This document shows, piece by piece, positions 22,944-34,319 of a stretch of DNA of 64,000 bases. Location of the stretch: positions 48,856,001 to 48,920,000 of the forward strand of contig OX419757.1 in NCBI GenBank assembly GCA_948567375.1, read 5' to 3'. Both the position numbers and the translations under genes were made by a program. Position 1 is the stretch's first letter. Each line of letters begins with the position of its first letter. The DNA is from Lunularia cruciata (taxonomy: Eukaryota; Streptophyta; Marchantiopsida; Lunulariales; Lunulariaceae). Below the pieces are notes generated by a model. The model worked only from the letters and a program-made list of their open reading frames with translations, was not told where the DNA came from and did not search any database.

Positions 22944-23143
22944 NNNNNNNNNNNNNNNNNNNNNNNNNNNNNNNNNNNNNNNNNNNNNNNNNNNNNNNNN
23001 NNNNNNNNNNNNNNNNNNNNNNNNNNNNNNNNNNNNNNNNNNNNNNNNNNNNNNNNNNNNNNNNNNNNNNNNNNNNNNNNNNNNNNNNNNNNNNNNNNNN
23101 NNNNNNNNNNNNNNNNNNNNNNNNNNNNNNNNNNNNNNNNNNN
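22944..23143. other. Assembly gap of 200 N
   Basis: A run of exactly 200 N. The sequence right after it is the last 14 bp of an LTR, so nearly all of the 5' LTR of element A should lie in the gap. Confidence 0.98.
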
Positions 23144-23158
23144 CTTGGTCTTTTACAT

Positions 23159-23171
23159 TGGTATCAATGTA
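23159..23171 (+). other. Primer-binding site of element A (diverged)
   Basis: TGGTATCAATGTA follows the LTR end. The first eight bases match initiator tRNA-Met; the rest has drifted. Confidence 0.6.
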
Positions 23172-23430
23172 GGAATGGGATGGATGGAATTTATGGACCA
23201 CCAAATCCACTTCCACTAAACTATTGGGATTTTCATATCCAAGTACTACCCAAGCATCATTTCACACAATTCATCACCTCACACTTTGGACAAGATTTTA
23301 TGCATATGATCACCATATTTTGAGGAACCCTTGGTACTTCCAGTTGTAACTTATGGGGAACGGTGGACATGCTACTTCTATATGTTAACAAATTAGATAG
23401 ATTAGGGGTGACGTGATAAAGTAGCAACCA

Positions 23431-24372
23431 TGGCGGCAATGCCCAATGTTATCCTTGCTATGCAACAATAAATCGAGCACCTTACTCAATTGTTGGATGA
23501 ACCAGATCTTTGCTGACAAGAGCACATAGAGAGAGTACCAATTTGAGAAGGAGAAGATCTAATCCAATTCCCTAAACCAAAGGTATTTGAAGGCAAGAAT
23601 CTCTCGGGTGCAATGGAGAATTTTGTGTTTGACTATGAATGTTATTTTGAAGCTACCAATGTACAAGACAAGCAAAAATAGATTCTCTTGGCTTCTAGCC
23701 AATTGGATGGAGTAGCAAAACTATGGTGGAGATTCTGAGTAGAGCGAGCTGAACGATAAATTTTTGCACCAATCTTGAGGTGTACAGAATTCAAGAGTGC
23801 AATAATTAGTAGATTCTAAGTTATAAATGTCACATGAGCTGCACGGGATAGGTTGGCAGAGTTGAGACAGATTGGCTCTATAAGAAGTTACATCACACAA
23901 TTCCAGAACACCATCATGCAAATTCTAGATATACTAGAAGGTGAAGCTTTGGATCAATTTGTGAGGAGCTTGAAGTCAAGACCAAATTAGAGGTAACCAT
24001 GCAAGAGCCACAACATTTGGAAGAAGGCATGCGGTTGGCCAAACATTTTGATTCTTTGGTTGTAACAAATTAGTCTTGACCTCGACCTCCATAGAACCTA
24101 CCAATACACTACACAAGGGTGGAAGAGCTGACACCAATGGAGATTGATGCCATTCAATAGAGACCACTTGGCACTATAGATAGAGAGAAATTGTGACAAA
24201 ATGGTGGTTGTTTTTATTGTCACCAATTGGGACAGCATATCGCTGAATGTCCACTCAAGAATGGGTGACCTCGACAAGTTGCCCTGATGGAGTTTGTGGA
24301 GCGGAATGATCAAGCAAATGAGGAATCCCAATAGGAGATTTTGAGCCGCCTACTGGGAGCTTGATTAGTTCC
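23431..24372 (+). pseudogene. gag of element A
   Basis: It begins near ATGGCGGCAATGCCC. The capsid part contains FEGKNLSGAMENFVFDYECYF (about 23587) and QKQILLASSQLDGVAKLWW-like wording with stops. The knuckle CFYCHQLGQHIAEC (about 24210) has Gln where element H keeps the metal-binding His, with a His one residue later (CX2CX5HX3C), so zinc binding is probably impaired. A related gag lies in H (47385) and G (about 54000-54760). Confidence 0.7.
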
Positions 24373-24401
24373 AATGGGATTGAGGCTCGACCTTTGCAAG
24401 T

Positions 24402-24790
24402 TTGCTTCACTTACAAGGTACAATATCTAATCGTGGTTGTAGGATTTTGGTTGATTCTGGAAGTTTAGAGAATTGGATGTTTATGCAAGTAGCAAAGGAA
24501 TTGGGTATTCCTATCAAGCCAGTCATTAGAAGTAGATTGATGATGGTGGATGGTAGAAAGAGTTCTACATTCCGTGCCTCGCATCTTGTTACCTTCAAGA
24601 CTGGGAAGGAGTATTGGAGTGTATGAGGTTTGTAGTGGCACCTCTACACTATGATGTCATTCTAGGACTACCTTGGCTTGAACATCATAAGGTTCAATTT
24701 GATTGGACCCGATGACAAATTCAAGTACAACATCAAGATAGGAATTTGCAATTAGGTTGTCTGGCACCTCTAAGTAAGACACCTAAAAAT
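24402..24790 (+). pseudogene. Protease of element A
   Basis: The frame at 24402-24626 reads CRILVDSGSLENWMF, the DSG retropepsin active site, then AKELGIPIKPVIRSRLMMVDGRK. A shift at about 24620 is followed by PLHYDVILGLPWLEHH (24645), the conserved C-terminal hydrophobic-Leu-Gly-Leu-Pro-Trp-Leu block. Retropepsin cuts the Gag-Pol precursor. The same wording is found in elements H, G and E. Confidence 0.75.
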
Positions 24791-24796
24791 AGCCAG

Positions 24797-24976
24797 TCCC
24801 TAGATGGGAAGTTTGTTGAGAAAGTAGCCATAGAGCAAGCCTTGAAGGAAGATGAGTCCCAAGATGGGATGTTTACCAAGAAAGCAGCCATAGAGCAAGC
24901 TTTGAAGAAAGATGAGTCCTTAGATAGAATGTTTGTTAGTGAAGCAGCCATAGAGCAAGCTTTGGAGGAAGATAAG
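24797..24976 (+). repeat. Three in-frame 20-residue repeats between protease and RT
   Basis: Three 60-bp units encode S(L/Q)DGKF, about five variable residues, AIEQAL, then an acidic/Lys end. The core AIEQAL is identical in all three. The reading frame stays open through all units (24746-25168). Element H has two units and elements G and E have one each, so the number varies within the family. Confidence 0.85.
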
Positions 24977-25080
24977 TTTGTTTTTGCAGTGTGGATCAAG
25001 CTAATTGCACAAGGACAATCTGAAGAGGGCCAAGAGCCTCATCAAGCAATGGTTGATCAGATATTCAAGAGTTTGCAGAC

Positions 25081-25342
25081 ATGTTTCCGGATGATCTGCC
25101 AAAGGGATTACCTTCCGATCGTGGTATGCCCTTCAAGATTGAGTTATTGCCAAGGAGTACTCCAGTGAGTAGACCAATCTATTGGCTCTCACCAAAAGAT
25201 TTGGAGGAGTTGAGAACAACACTTACGGAGTTGTTGGAGAAGGAATTCATACGACATAGCTCCTCTCCTTGAGGAGCACCGATACTATTTATTCCAAAGA
25301 AGGATGGAGGACTTCGTTTCTGTATTGATTATCATGGGCTCA
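25081..25342 (+). pseudogene. RT of element A, first part
   Basis: FKIELLPRSTPVSRPIYWLSPKDLEEL, then IRHSSSP, a stop, GAPILFIPKKDGGLRFCIDYHGL. The last codons GGGCTCA run directly into the target duplication of element B. The next residue of the motif (…HGL-NKQTVK) appears at 32050. Confidence 0.85.
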
Positions 25343-26130
25343 TGTAATACTCCGAGGACAAGAGAAGAGGAAGAGATAAAGGGGAGAAAGTGTAATACTC
25401 CAAGGACAAGAGAAGAGGGAAAACACAGATTGCACACTCAAACATTCGATACCCCAAGGGAGCACCTTCTCTTTATTATATAGACAAAGAGGATCTCCTC
25501 CAAGGAAGCTCCACCCTAGGATTAGGGACACAGATAGGTGACATGTCAGCAAGCTCCACCCTTGGATTACTTACTTGGATGGGTGACCTGTCTGGTCTAG
25601 GTCCTATCTGGTTGGTCAAACGAGCTTTGACCGGAGGAAATCTTTTAGGGAATCTTCTTGTAGGAATCTCAGAATCACATGAGTAAGGTACCATTGGAAA
25701 GCTCTCGACGAGACAAACCAGGGGGGAGGGAAGGCCAGCCCTTCCTCTATTGGGGGGGGGAATTTGCACATTTTCGAGGCCTAATTCATCCGTTTAGGCC
25801 TCCGAAATTGCCTTCAAAGATTTCAGGCATATTTCGATTCCTACTCTATTAGTAGAAGTCCCCTTTTGGTGATACCTCTTTCTGATCTGTTTAGTCCATC
25901 ATGTGTAACATCCTTCCAGATGTTACCAAACCAATTCTCACCTTTAAATCATATGTCTAGCTATTGGTTCTAAGGTTCTCAAGTCTATTTCGGTTTCTGC
26001 CCTATTAGTAGAAGTACTCTTTTGGTGATACTTCTATCTGATCTATTTTGACCATCATGTATGACATCATTCTAGATGTTACCAAACCAAATTTCACATC
26101 TAGATCATATGGCTAACCCTTGGTATTACA
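25343..26130 (-). repeat. 3' LTR of element B
   Basis: 788 bp, TGTAATACTCC to GGTATTACA on the plus strand. It contains a TATATAATAAAG box on the minus strand (25471-25482). The outer 48 bp at 25343-25390 are a near-copy of the 28 bp that follow at 25391, a terminal duplication shared with the other LTR. Confidence 0.97.
25471..25482 (-). promoter_or_regulatory. TATA box of the B LTR
   Basis: TATATAATAAAG on the minus strand; the same box is at 31386-31397 in the 5' LTR, where it would drive the genomic RNA. Elements C and D keep it or near forms of it. Confidence 0.6.
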
Positions 26131-26132
26131 GA

Positions 26133-26146
26133 CCTCCCTCCTTTTA
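26133..26146 (-). other. Polypurine tract of element B
   Basis: The minus strand reads TTAAAAGGAGGGAGG, two bases from the 3' LTR. It is the expected plus-strand primer and overlaps the end of pol. Confidence 0.8.
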
Positions 26147-29100
26147 AGACGCAACGTCCTCGTTGTGCAATTGTTGCTCAAATGCTTGCACCAACATCGG
26201 TGCATGTGCCAAATTGGCAGCGGGTTCCCAGGTTGCTTCATAGAGGGGATAACCTTTCCATTGTACTAGATATTCCAACCGCGGATGGCGAGTACCACGC
26301 ATGCGCTTTTGGAGAATCCGCTCCACTTCATATTCCTCTGTGCCATCAATGACTGTCGGACAAGGTCGAATGTCCTGTGTGGAAGTACCTTGGCCTGATC
26401 GAGGAGCATATTTGCGTAATAGGGAGACATGGAACACTGGATGGATCTTCATGTGTGGTGGTAGCTCAAGGTGATAGGCCACAGCGCCGATGCGACGAAG
26501 AATCGAGAAAGGCCCAATAAAACGAGGTCGGAGCTTACGAGATCCAACTAATGTGAGGTTGGTTGTCAATAGCCACACTTGATCCCCAACATTGAACTCC
26601 ATGTGCCTACGGTGTGCATCAGCATACTGCTTTTTTCGATTTTGCACAATCTGTAACCTGTGCTTGGCGCTCTCCACACCTTGTTGGATTCTAGAAACAA
26701 ATGTGTTGACTGCATCAACCTTGGTAGTCACTGGACGGATCTTCATCAAGCTAGAAGGTGTGAAGGGATGCTCACCATACATGAGGAAGAACGGAGTGAC
26801 CTGGGTGGAGGCATTCACTGAATTGTTGTAAGCGAATTCCACCAACGGTAGTAAGGTGTCCCACCTCTCTTGCTCTTCTAAGGTGAAGCCGCGTAACATG
26901 TCTTCAATTGTGCGATTAGCCCGCTCTGTTTGGCCATCTGTTTGTGGGTGGTAAGCTGTAGACATGGCCAACTTGGTTTTGAAAAAACCAAAGAGTGTTC
27001 GCCAAAACAAACTGGTGAATTGGGTGCCTCTATCGGTGATGAGTACTCTAAACAAGCCATGGTGAGCAAAGACTGCATCTAAGTATAGTTGAGCTAGTTG
27101 TGGAGCGGTCACCTCCTTGGTGGTAGGGCGTACATGAATCATTTTGCTGAGCCGGTCCACAAAGACCACAATGGAGTCAAACCCTGAAGTGGTCTTGGGT
27201 AATTCACAGACGAGATCCATACTCACTTGTTCCCAACGTTGGGTAGGAGTGGGAAGAGGTTGAAGGAGCCCTGCAGGAGCTTGATTAGAAGCTTTGTTCT
27301 GTTGACAAAGTAGGCAGCTACGCACATAGTCCATCACGTCATTGCTCATCTTGGGCCAATAGTAATGGCGCTTGACTGCCTCCAAGGTCTTGTCCACTCC
27401 GACATGAGCTGCAATGGCCAAATCATGACATTCTGCTAGAATGGTGGTGCGTAATTCTGGGACATTTGGGATCCACAATCGGCCCTCTCGAAAGGTGAGT
27501 CCTTGGGTGCTGGTGACACCTTTGGACACTTGCGCTTCTACAATCTGTAGATCAGTTTTTGTAGCAGCTAGAATCTCTTGCCAAAATTCAGGGTTGATCT
27601 TAACCTCTGCCGCCAAGTTGTAGGCCATTGGCATGCGGGTGAACGCATCTGCAAGTTGCTTCTTACCTTCCACGTAGGTGATTGTCATGTTGAAGCGTTG
27701 TCACCACTCTGCCCACCGAATTTGGCGACGAGATAGATCCTTCTGCGTCTCGAGGTAGACTAGAGGTTTGTGATCTGTCTCTACTACAAATGCCTTCTCG
27801 CCCAGGTAGTGCTTCCAATGCTTGGTTGCTAGAACGATGGCCAGCTCTTCTCGTTCTGTGGTGTGGTAGTTGCGCTCTGCTGGTAACAACTTTTGAGAGA
27901 AATATGCAATTGGATGCCATCCGTCATGCCACTCTTGTTGTAGGACTGCTCCTATTGCTACGCCTGATGCATCCGTAGCCAACTTGATTGGACGTTTTGG
28001 GTCATACCACTTCAAGATTGGTGCATGTAGCAAGGCGGCCTTCAATTCTTGAAAGGCCAACTCTTGCGCAGTTCCCCATGTCCACTTCTTCCCCTTGCCA
28101 AGTAGTGCCGTTAAAGGCTGTGCAACCTTGGAGAAGTCCTTGACAAATCTACGATAGAATCCCGTCAACCCCAAGAAGCTCTTAAGTTGAGTCTGATCTT
28201 CTGGGGCACTCCATTTTTGAATGACCTCTATTTTATTTGTCAATACTTGAATGCCCTCTGCACTTACTCTATGCCCTAAGTAGTCTACTTCAGACTTGCC
28301 AAACTCACACTTTGAGATTTTGGCGTACAACTGATTCTGTCTTAGAATCTGGAGGACCTCTCGTAGATGTTGTTTGTGTTCTATCATCGTGCTACTATAT
28401 ACCAAGATATCATCCAAGAAGACAATAACAGACTTATCCAAGTATGGACGAAATATGTCATTCATTAGGCTCATGAAAGTGGCAGGCGCATTGGTGAGGC
28501 CAAAAGGCATCACAAGATACTCAAAGTGACCATACCTGGTTCGAAAGGCAGTTTTGTACACATCCTCCTCTGCAATTCGGATTTGATTGTAATCGCTCCG
28601 CAAGTCCAATTTGGTGAAGTATCTCGCTCCATGGAGTTGATCAAACAGGTCATCCATGCGAGGTAAGGGGTATTTGTTCTTCACTGTTTGCTGATTGAGA
28701 CCCCGATAGTCAATGCACATGCGCATTGTACCATCCTTCTTCTTCACAAACAAGACAGGGGCTCCATATGGTGATACGCTAGGTTGGATGAACCCTTTTT
28801 GTAGCATCTCCTCAATTTAAGTCTTACACTCCTCCAACTCATGAGGTGATAGGCGATATGGGGCCTTACAAGGAGGTGTCTTCCCCGGGAGTGTCTCTAT
28901 TTTGTGATCTACTCGCCTTTTAGGTGGTAATCCTGAGGGTAGATCATTGGGAAAGACATCTTGAAACTCATCCACCACATCCTTCAATTTCTCAGGAATT
29001 TGTCCCGCGAGTTGTGCACTCTGGACTTCTCTTATTAGACCCAGAAAACATCTATCGGTCTTACAGACAGTTGTCGTCCCTACGACATATAGAGGCAGTT

Positions 29101-29565
29101 TCTGCCTGTGTGATTTTTCTTTAACCCCAATGATTGACCATTGGTGGGTTCTCACTACTTTCTTCCTCCAATCCACCATTGGGTTGTACTGCTCCATCCA
29201 TGGCATGCCTAAAATTGCATCATAACGGGCTAACTGTATCACTCGCCACTCAATTGCTTCCTGATATTCTCCTACAGAGAGGGTTACCCGTCTAGGTAAT
29301 GATTCAATCTTCTCTGTTTGCCCATTTGGTAACTCTACTTCTTCACTTCCATCTCTCTCTAGATCCATTCCCAATCTGATTGCAACAGAGTGAGACAAGA
29401 AATTCTCTGTTGCTCCCGGATCGATTAATACTCTCACTTGATTACCTTCTAGGATTCCATTCACGACAATCAATTGTGAGGTTGCCTCTCGGGATCTTTG
29501 TGCATTATTCTTCTTCCTTCCCTCGCTTCTCTGCTTCCTTATTGAGCCAGTAAGGCCGCAAGGTA
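26144..29565 (-). CDS. pol: pol of element B: protease, RT, RNase H, integrase, chromodomain (two stops)
   Basis: The frame is open from just after the gag stop, in the -1 frame relative to gag, to 26144, apart from a TAA at 28817-28819 (CAA in relatives) and a TGA at 27701-27703. Domains in order: retropepsin IDPGATENF (29420), RT with [33 protein letters not shown] and catalytic FLDDILVYS, RNase H with [15 protein letters not shown] and TDHKPLVYL, integrase with an HHCC finger ([18 protein letters not shown]…CLLCQ), first Asp in SMDLVCELP, second in [11 protein letters not shown], Glu in [11 protein letters not shown], then a GPF module ([11 protein letters not shown]) and a C-terminal chromodomain ([26 protein letters not shown]). 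All catalytic residues I can check are intact. It supplies every enzyme for copying and integration. Confidence 0.92.
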
Positions 29566-29568
29566 CAT

Positions 29569-30675
29569 TTACTGGCGATCTTCGTTTTTCGAAGTGGTTC
29601 CCACCTCCTCCTCTTCAATGTGCCTCTCCATGTTGTTCAAAGATCGCCTATACAAAGGCCGAGGGCCTCTAGGGAAACGAGTGCGACAATTGGTAGATAT
29701 GTGCCCAATACGGCCACAATTGTAACAACGGCGTTGTTCTCCTCGAGTCCCTTCTCCTTGTGGGACTCCATCTCTTTGTTCTTCTACCCGTCCTCGCTCT
29801 CCTTGAAGCGGCCGTGCTCCTCGATCCCGGAATCGAAGGTTGCCCAATTCCATCGGTACTGGTCCACCCATGTGTGGCATTTCTGCCCGATAATGTTGAG
29901 GTGGAACTACTCCTTCACCTCCACCTAATGCTCCGGCTATTCTCTGCGCACAAGCAATGGCTTCAAATACCGTGCGAGGGTTTTGCACCATGACTTCTTG
30001 GCGAATCCGCTCTTTCAACCCTCGTTTGAAATTGTCGAGAGCCTCTACTGGAGTCATGTCGGTAATTGCGACTTGTAGATCCAGAAATGCCTCCACATAC
30101 TCTTGTACGCTATTCTTCTGTCTCAATCCCCATAGTCGGGTTCGAGCCATCTGCACAGAATCCACCGATTGGAAATTCTTGAGCAGTCCTTCTTGCATTG
30201 CTGTCCATGTGACCTCCCTTCTCTCTGCCAGCATGGATCATTCCCAAGCATCATACCATGTGAGGGCTTTATCGGTCAAGTACCCACATGCAAACACGCC
30301 TGCAGCATGCTCTGTGATCTCTGTTGAGAACAATCGAAAATATCGATTCATTCTCGAGATCCAATTCTCCACTACTCCCATCATACGCTGCCCCTTGTAA
30401 GGCTCGATGTTGCAGGTCTTCTTCATCCGGAGTAGCAATGTGGCTTCATCGTTGATAGGGTTCGTAGGCACGGGTGCCTCTCCAAGTACTTCAGTCGTAG
30501 GTACTGGGTTTTGAGACGGCTCTTCTTCTTGCATGGCTTGATCGTTCTTGAGGATCTGCACTTGACTTTGCAATGTCTCCATGGTCATCTTAATCTCTCG
30601 AAATTCATTCAACATCCCTTGCATTCCTTGCACCAGCTCTTGCAACTGCGGATCCATGGTGCCTGCAACACCCAA
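29569..30675 (-). CDS. gag: gag of element B (one in-frame TGA)
   Basis: The frame begins at or near 30675 (a Met-Asp-Pro six codons in is an alternative start) and ends at 29569. It is 367 residues plus one TGA at 30238-30240, which falls between DAWE and SMLAERREVTW. The N-terminal part has a heptad-like Leu/Met pattern (LQELVQGMQGML), followed by a capsid-like region (AGVFACGYLTDKALTWYDAWE; VQEYVEAFLDLQVAI), an Arg/Gly-rich linker and one CCHC knuckle (CYNCGRIGHISTNC) with canonical spacing. Gag builds the particle and packages RNA. The TGA is shared with element D at the same codon, so it may be old in this lineage. Confidence 0.88.
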
Positions 30676-31244
30676 TTGCTAACGTCTACTTCAATACAGA
30701 GTCAATATAATCACTCTGGAAGGCGCACAAACTATCGGAACTACCATTGGGACCTCTGAAGCTATCACTCGTTGATAATACTCCTCACCAAAATTCCTAA
30801 CCACAAAATCTCTAAACATCAATTTCGGCCTCACTACATAACGGATTTCTACTGAGTGTTGAAAGGGAGAGGATTTGGGACATTCATATCCATATTATCA
30901 TAATAGAATGTAGATCGTCAAATCCCACTCTCTATCATATATCACCACAGGTAGAATCACCGGGTTTGGTGAGTTCATCACTCTGTCCATGAATTCCGCA
31001 CCAAAGTGATAAACTAGCGATACTCTCATCTGCTCACGCTGGATGTACATAACCTATGTGGAATGGGTTTGAGAATGGAAAGCTAGGTGCGGGAAATTGT
31101 CCCCCCGGCGCATCCATCCCATCCGCTCTCTAAAGTCCTTCCTAAGTCTAGCGATTACTCTATGTTCTCCACCTCAAATTACTCAGTTTCAGTAGTTCGT
31201 GCTATTCCAAGAGGGGTGATCCACTCTCTTGGACTAGAACACTC

Positions 31245-31256
31245 GCTCTGATACCA
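31245..31256 (-). other. Primer-binding site of element B (initiator Met tRNA)
   Basis: TGGTATCAGAGC on the minus strand, one base from the 5' LTR: a perfect 12-base match to the usual plant site. Confidence 0.92.
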
Positions 31257-31257
31257 T

Positions 31258-32046
31258 TGTAATACTCCAAGGACAAGAGAAGAGGAAGAGATAAAGGGGA
31301 GAAAGTGTAATACTCCAAGGACAAGAGAAGAGGGAAAACACAGATTGCACACTCAAACATTCGATACCCCAAGGGAGCACCTTCTCTTTATTATATAGAC
31401 AAAGAGGATCTCCTCCAAGGAAGCTCCACCCTAGGATTAGGGACACAGATAGGTGACATGTCAGCAAGCTCCACCCTTGGATTACTTACTTGGATGGGTG
31501 ACCTGTCTGGTCTAGGTCCTATCTGGTTGGTCAAACGAGCTTTGACCGGAGGAAATCTTTTAGGGAATCTTCTTGTAGGAATCTCAGAATCACATGAGTA
31601 AGGTACCATTGGAAAGCTCTCGACGAGACAAACCAGGGGGGAGGGAAGGCCAGCCCTTCCTCTATTGGGGGGGGGGAATTTGCACATTTTCGAGGCCTAA
31701 TTCATCCGTTTAGGCCTCCGAAATTGCCTTCAAAGATTTCAGGCATATTTCGATTCCTACTCTATTAGTAGAAGTCCCCTTTTGGTGATACCTCTTTCTG
31801 ATCTGTTTAGTCCATCATGTGTAACATCCTTCCAGATGTTACCAAACCAATTCTCACCTTTAAATCATATGTCTAGCTATTGGTTCTAAGGTTCTCAAGT
31901 CTATTTCGGTTTCTGCCCTATTAGTAGAAGTACTCTTTTGGTGATACTTCTATCTGATCTATTTTGACCATCATGTATGACATCATTCTAGATGTTACCA
32001 AACCAAATTTCACATCTAGATCATATGGCTAACCCTTGGTATTACA
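31258..32046 (-). repeat. 5' LTR of element B
   Basis: 789 bp, the same as 25343-26130 except for one base and one extra G in the poly-G run at about 31667-31676. It carries the 48-bp terminal duplication (units start at 31258 and 31306). Confidence 0.97.
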
Positions 32047-33140
32047 GCTCAATAAGCAAACAGTGAAGAATGCATATCCCTTACCTCGGATTGATGACTT
32101 GCTTGATCAACTGAGTGAAGCACAATAATTTTTCAAGTTGGATCTTCATAGTGGTTATTGGCAAATCCCCATTGATAGGAAGGATGTGCAAAAGATTGCC
32201 TTTTGCACAAGGTATGGGCATTTTCAGTGGAGAGTTCTACCTTTTGGGCTCACTAATGCTCCAATAGTCTTCATGGATCAAATGCATCAAGTGTTGGATG
32301 GACTATTGGATTGGTACGTGGTGGTGTTCTTGGATGATATCTTAATTTATAGCAAGACAGAGGTAGAACATGTGAATCATGTGCAAGAAGTCCTAAGATG
32401 ACTATGGCATGGAAATTTTATTGCAAGAAGTCGAAGTGTGCCTTTTGGCAAAAAGAAGTCACCTTCTTGGGTCACAAGATCTCATTGGAAGGGATCAAGA
32501 TGGAAGAGGAGAAAATCAGGGCCATTATTGATTGACCTACTCCAAAGGATGCTAAACAAGTATGGGCATTTAATGAATTGGCCAGTTTTTACCGACGGTT
32601 CATCCATTATTATGCTCATGTGGCTGCACCATTGACTGATCTCTTGGGGAAGAACTTGAGCTTCCAATGGACCACCAAGCATGAAGAAGCATTCTAGAAG
32701 CTAAAACATATGGTGTCTTCAAGACCCATCCTTCAACCATATGATCCTTAGCTACCTTGTGTGGTTGATTTTGATACTTTTAACTTTGCAATTGGAGCAG
32801 TGTTGCAACAAGAATTTCCAAATAGACTACACCCCATTGCCTTTGTATCTTGCCAACTAAATACAACTGAAAGAAATTACTCTGTTTGAGATTGGGAACA
32901 ACTTGCAATGGTATATGCCACCAAGGTATGGAGGCATTATCTCTTGGGAAAACAAGTGATCATGCAAACTGATCACAAACCATTGTTGCAGACCTTACAC
33001 TTGGAACACATGAAGAGTCAACATCATCGATGGGAGGAGTAACTCCAATTGTTTGACATTGAACTTGAGTACAAACCAGGTTGGTTCTATGTCATCCTTG
33101 ATGCTCTATCACGACAAACTAGTCTCTTCCTCTCATCACG
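32047..33140 (+). pseudogene. RT (second part) and RNase H of element A
   Basis: It continues from 25342: [21 protein letters not shown], a stop, then [38 protein letters not shown] and catalytic VVVFLDDILIYSK (32330). RNase H is recognisable in [18 protein letters not shown] (about 32770) and QTDHKPLLQTLHLEH (32970). The linker EYKPGWFYVILDALSR (33068) precedes integrase. Three or more stops break it. Confidence 0.85.
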
Positions 33141-34265
33141 GTGGCAATTACAACGGTGGCAATTCACTCCAAGGTCCAAAATGAGTTTTGGTCAGCTCTA
33201 CAACAAGATCACTTCTTCCAAATGGTACATGGTTGTCTTACAACATGTGACAAGGAGAACAACATCTTCTCCTTCAAGGAAGGCCTTCTATTCCATGAAG
33301 ACCGGATCTATGTTCCAGCCAAAGGTGATCTCCAACTTGTGTGTCTTCAATAAGCCCATGATTTACCAAAAACTGGTCACATGGGTATGGACAAGACCTT
33401 GGGTACCCTCCAATACCAATGGTGGTGGCCCAACATAACACAAGATGTTCAAGAGTTTTTTCATTGTTTGAAAGTTGCCAATGCAACAAGGCAAGCAACC
33501 AGAAGCCAAGTGGAATCCTTCAACCACTCCCCATTCCATCCGCTTGATGGAACATGTGAATTTGGATCTCATCAACTCCTTGCCCAAGACAAAGCAAGGT
33601 CACACAACAATTGTAGCGTTTGTGGATAAGGTTAGTAAGCAATCCATTTGGCACCAAACGGTTGATACCATGGATGCTCCAACCTTGGTGCAACTTTACT
33701 TCAACAATGTACTCAAGCATCATGGGATGCCACATGTACTCATCTCCAACCGTGATCCTTGCTTCACTGGAAAGTTTTGGAAAGCACTCTTCCAGATACT
33801 TGGCACGAAGCTTGCTTTGTCCACAACCTATCATCCTCAAACTGATGTACAAATTGAACGTGCAAATTGCACCTTGGAAGATATGCTTTGTGCCTTTGTC
33901 AACATTCACCATACCAATTGGGATGAATGTCTTACAGCTACAGAGTTTGCATACAACAATTCTAAACAAGCAAGCACCAAATTCTCTCCTTTCTTTCTCA
34001 ATTTGGCCAAGACCCAATTGTTCCAGATTCCCTTCTTGCTCCTCCCCCGTCTCATGTCACTCATACTTTGACCTCCTTGACCACCATCTCCCAATCCCTC
34101 CAACAAGCCAAATCTCATCTCCTTGTTACTCAAAATCAGCAAAAACAATATGCAGATCACCATTGCCGTGACCTCAGCTTTCAAGTTGGTGATGAGTTCA
34201 TGCTCTCATTCAATAACCTCCCTCTCTCACTTGATACCCAAGTTCGTAAACTTACCCTTAATTAG
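33141..34265 (+). pseudogene. Integrase of element A
   Basis: Remnant HHCC finger with HMGMDKTLGTLQYQWWWPNI (33375), its Cys pair lost by mutation. The core has LDLINSLPKTKQGH (first Asp, about 33565), LISNRDPCFTGKFW (second Asp, about 33745) and QIERANCTLEDML (Glu, about 33855). One frame is open for 198 codons (33475-34071), so the DDE triad still lies in one frame. A shift at about 34000 leads into the linker seen at 34068-34265. Confidence 0.8.
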
Positions 34266-34319
34266 ATAGACCACTTTGATATCATCCTAATTGTCTCTCC
34301 TATTGTATATCGACTTGCC

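Larger units (their letters stand above)
25343..32046 (-). mobile_element. Ty3/gypsy chromovirus B, young and nearly complete
   Basis: Length 6704 bp. The LTRs (25343-26130 and 31258-32046) differ by one base (G/A at base 12 of the LTR) and by one G in a poly-G run, as far as I can see by eye. The target duplication GCTCA is perfect (25338-25342 and 32047-32051), and joining the flanks restores the RT codons of element A. Primer-binding site, gag, frameshifted pol and polypurine tract are all present. Only three in-frame stops interrupt the coding region. It is the most recent insertion in the window. Confidence 0.97.

Noticed and set aside
22944-23143. Open frame of 109 residues spanning the gap (22887-23216)
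   Set aside because: It is mostly N translated as unknown residues.
24797-24976. 60-bp direct repeats as a CRISPR or satellite array
   Set aside because: No spacers; the units are contiguous, in frame and within a retrotransposon pol.
26592-28428. Open frames on the plus strand opposite element B pol (such as 26592-26831, 27441-27623, 27790-27978, 28237-28428)
   Set aside because: They are antisense shadows of the well-supported pol frame.
29584-29590. GAAAAAC heptamer before the gag stop of element B as a -1 frameshift site
   Set aside because: It is not a standard slippery heptamer and is not conserved in element D. Pol is in the -1 frame, but the mechanism cannot be read from this site.
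33520-34184. 165- and 92-codon minus-strand frames
   Set aside because: Antisense shadows of the integrase of element A.
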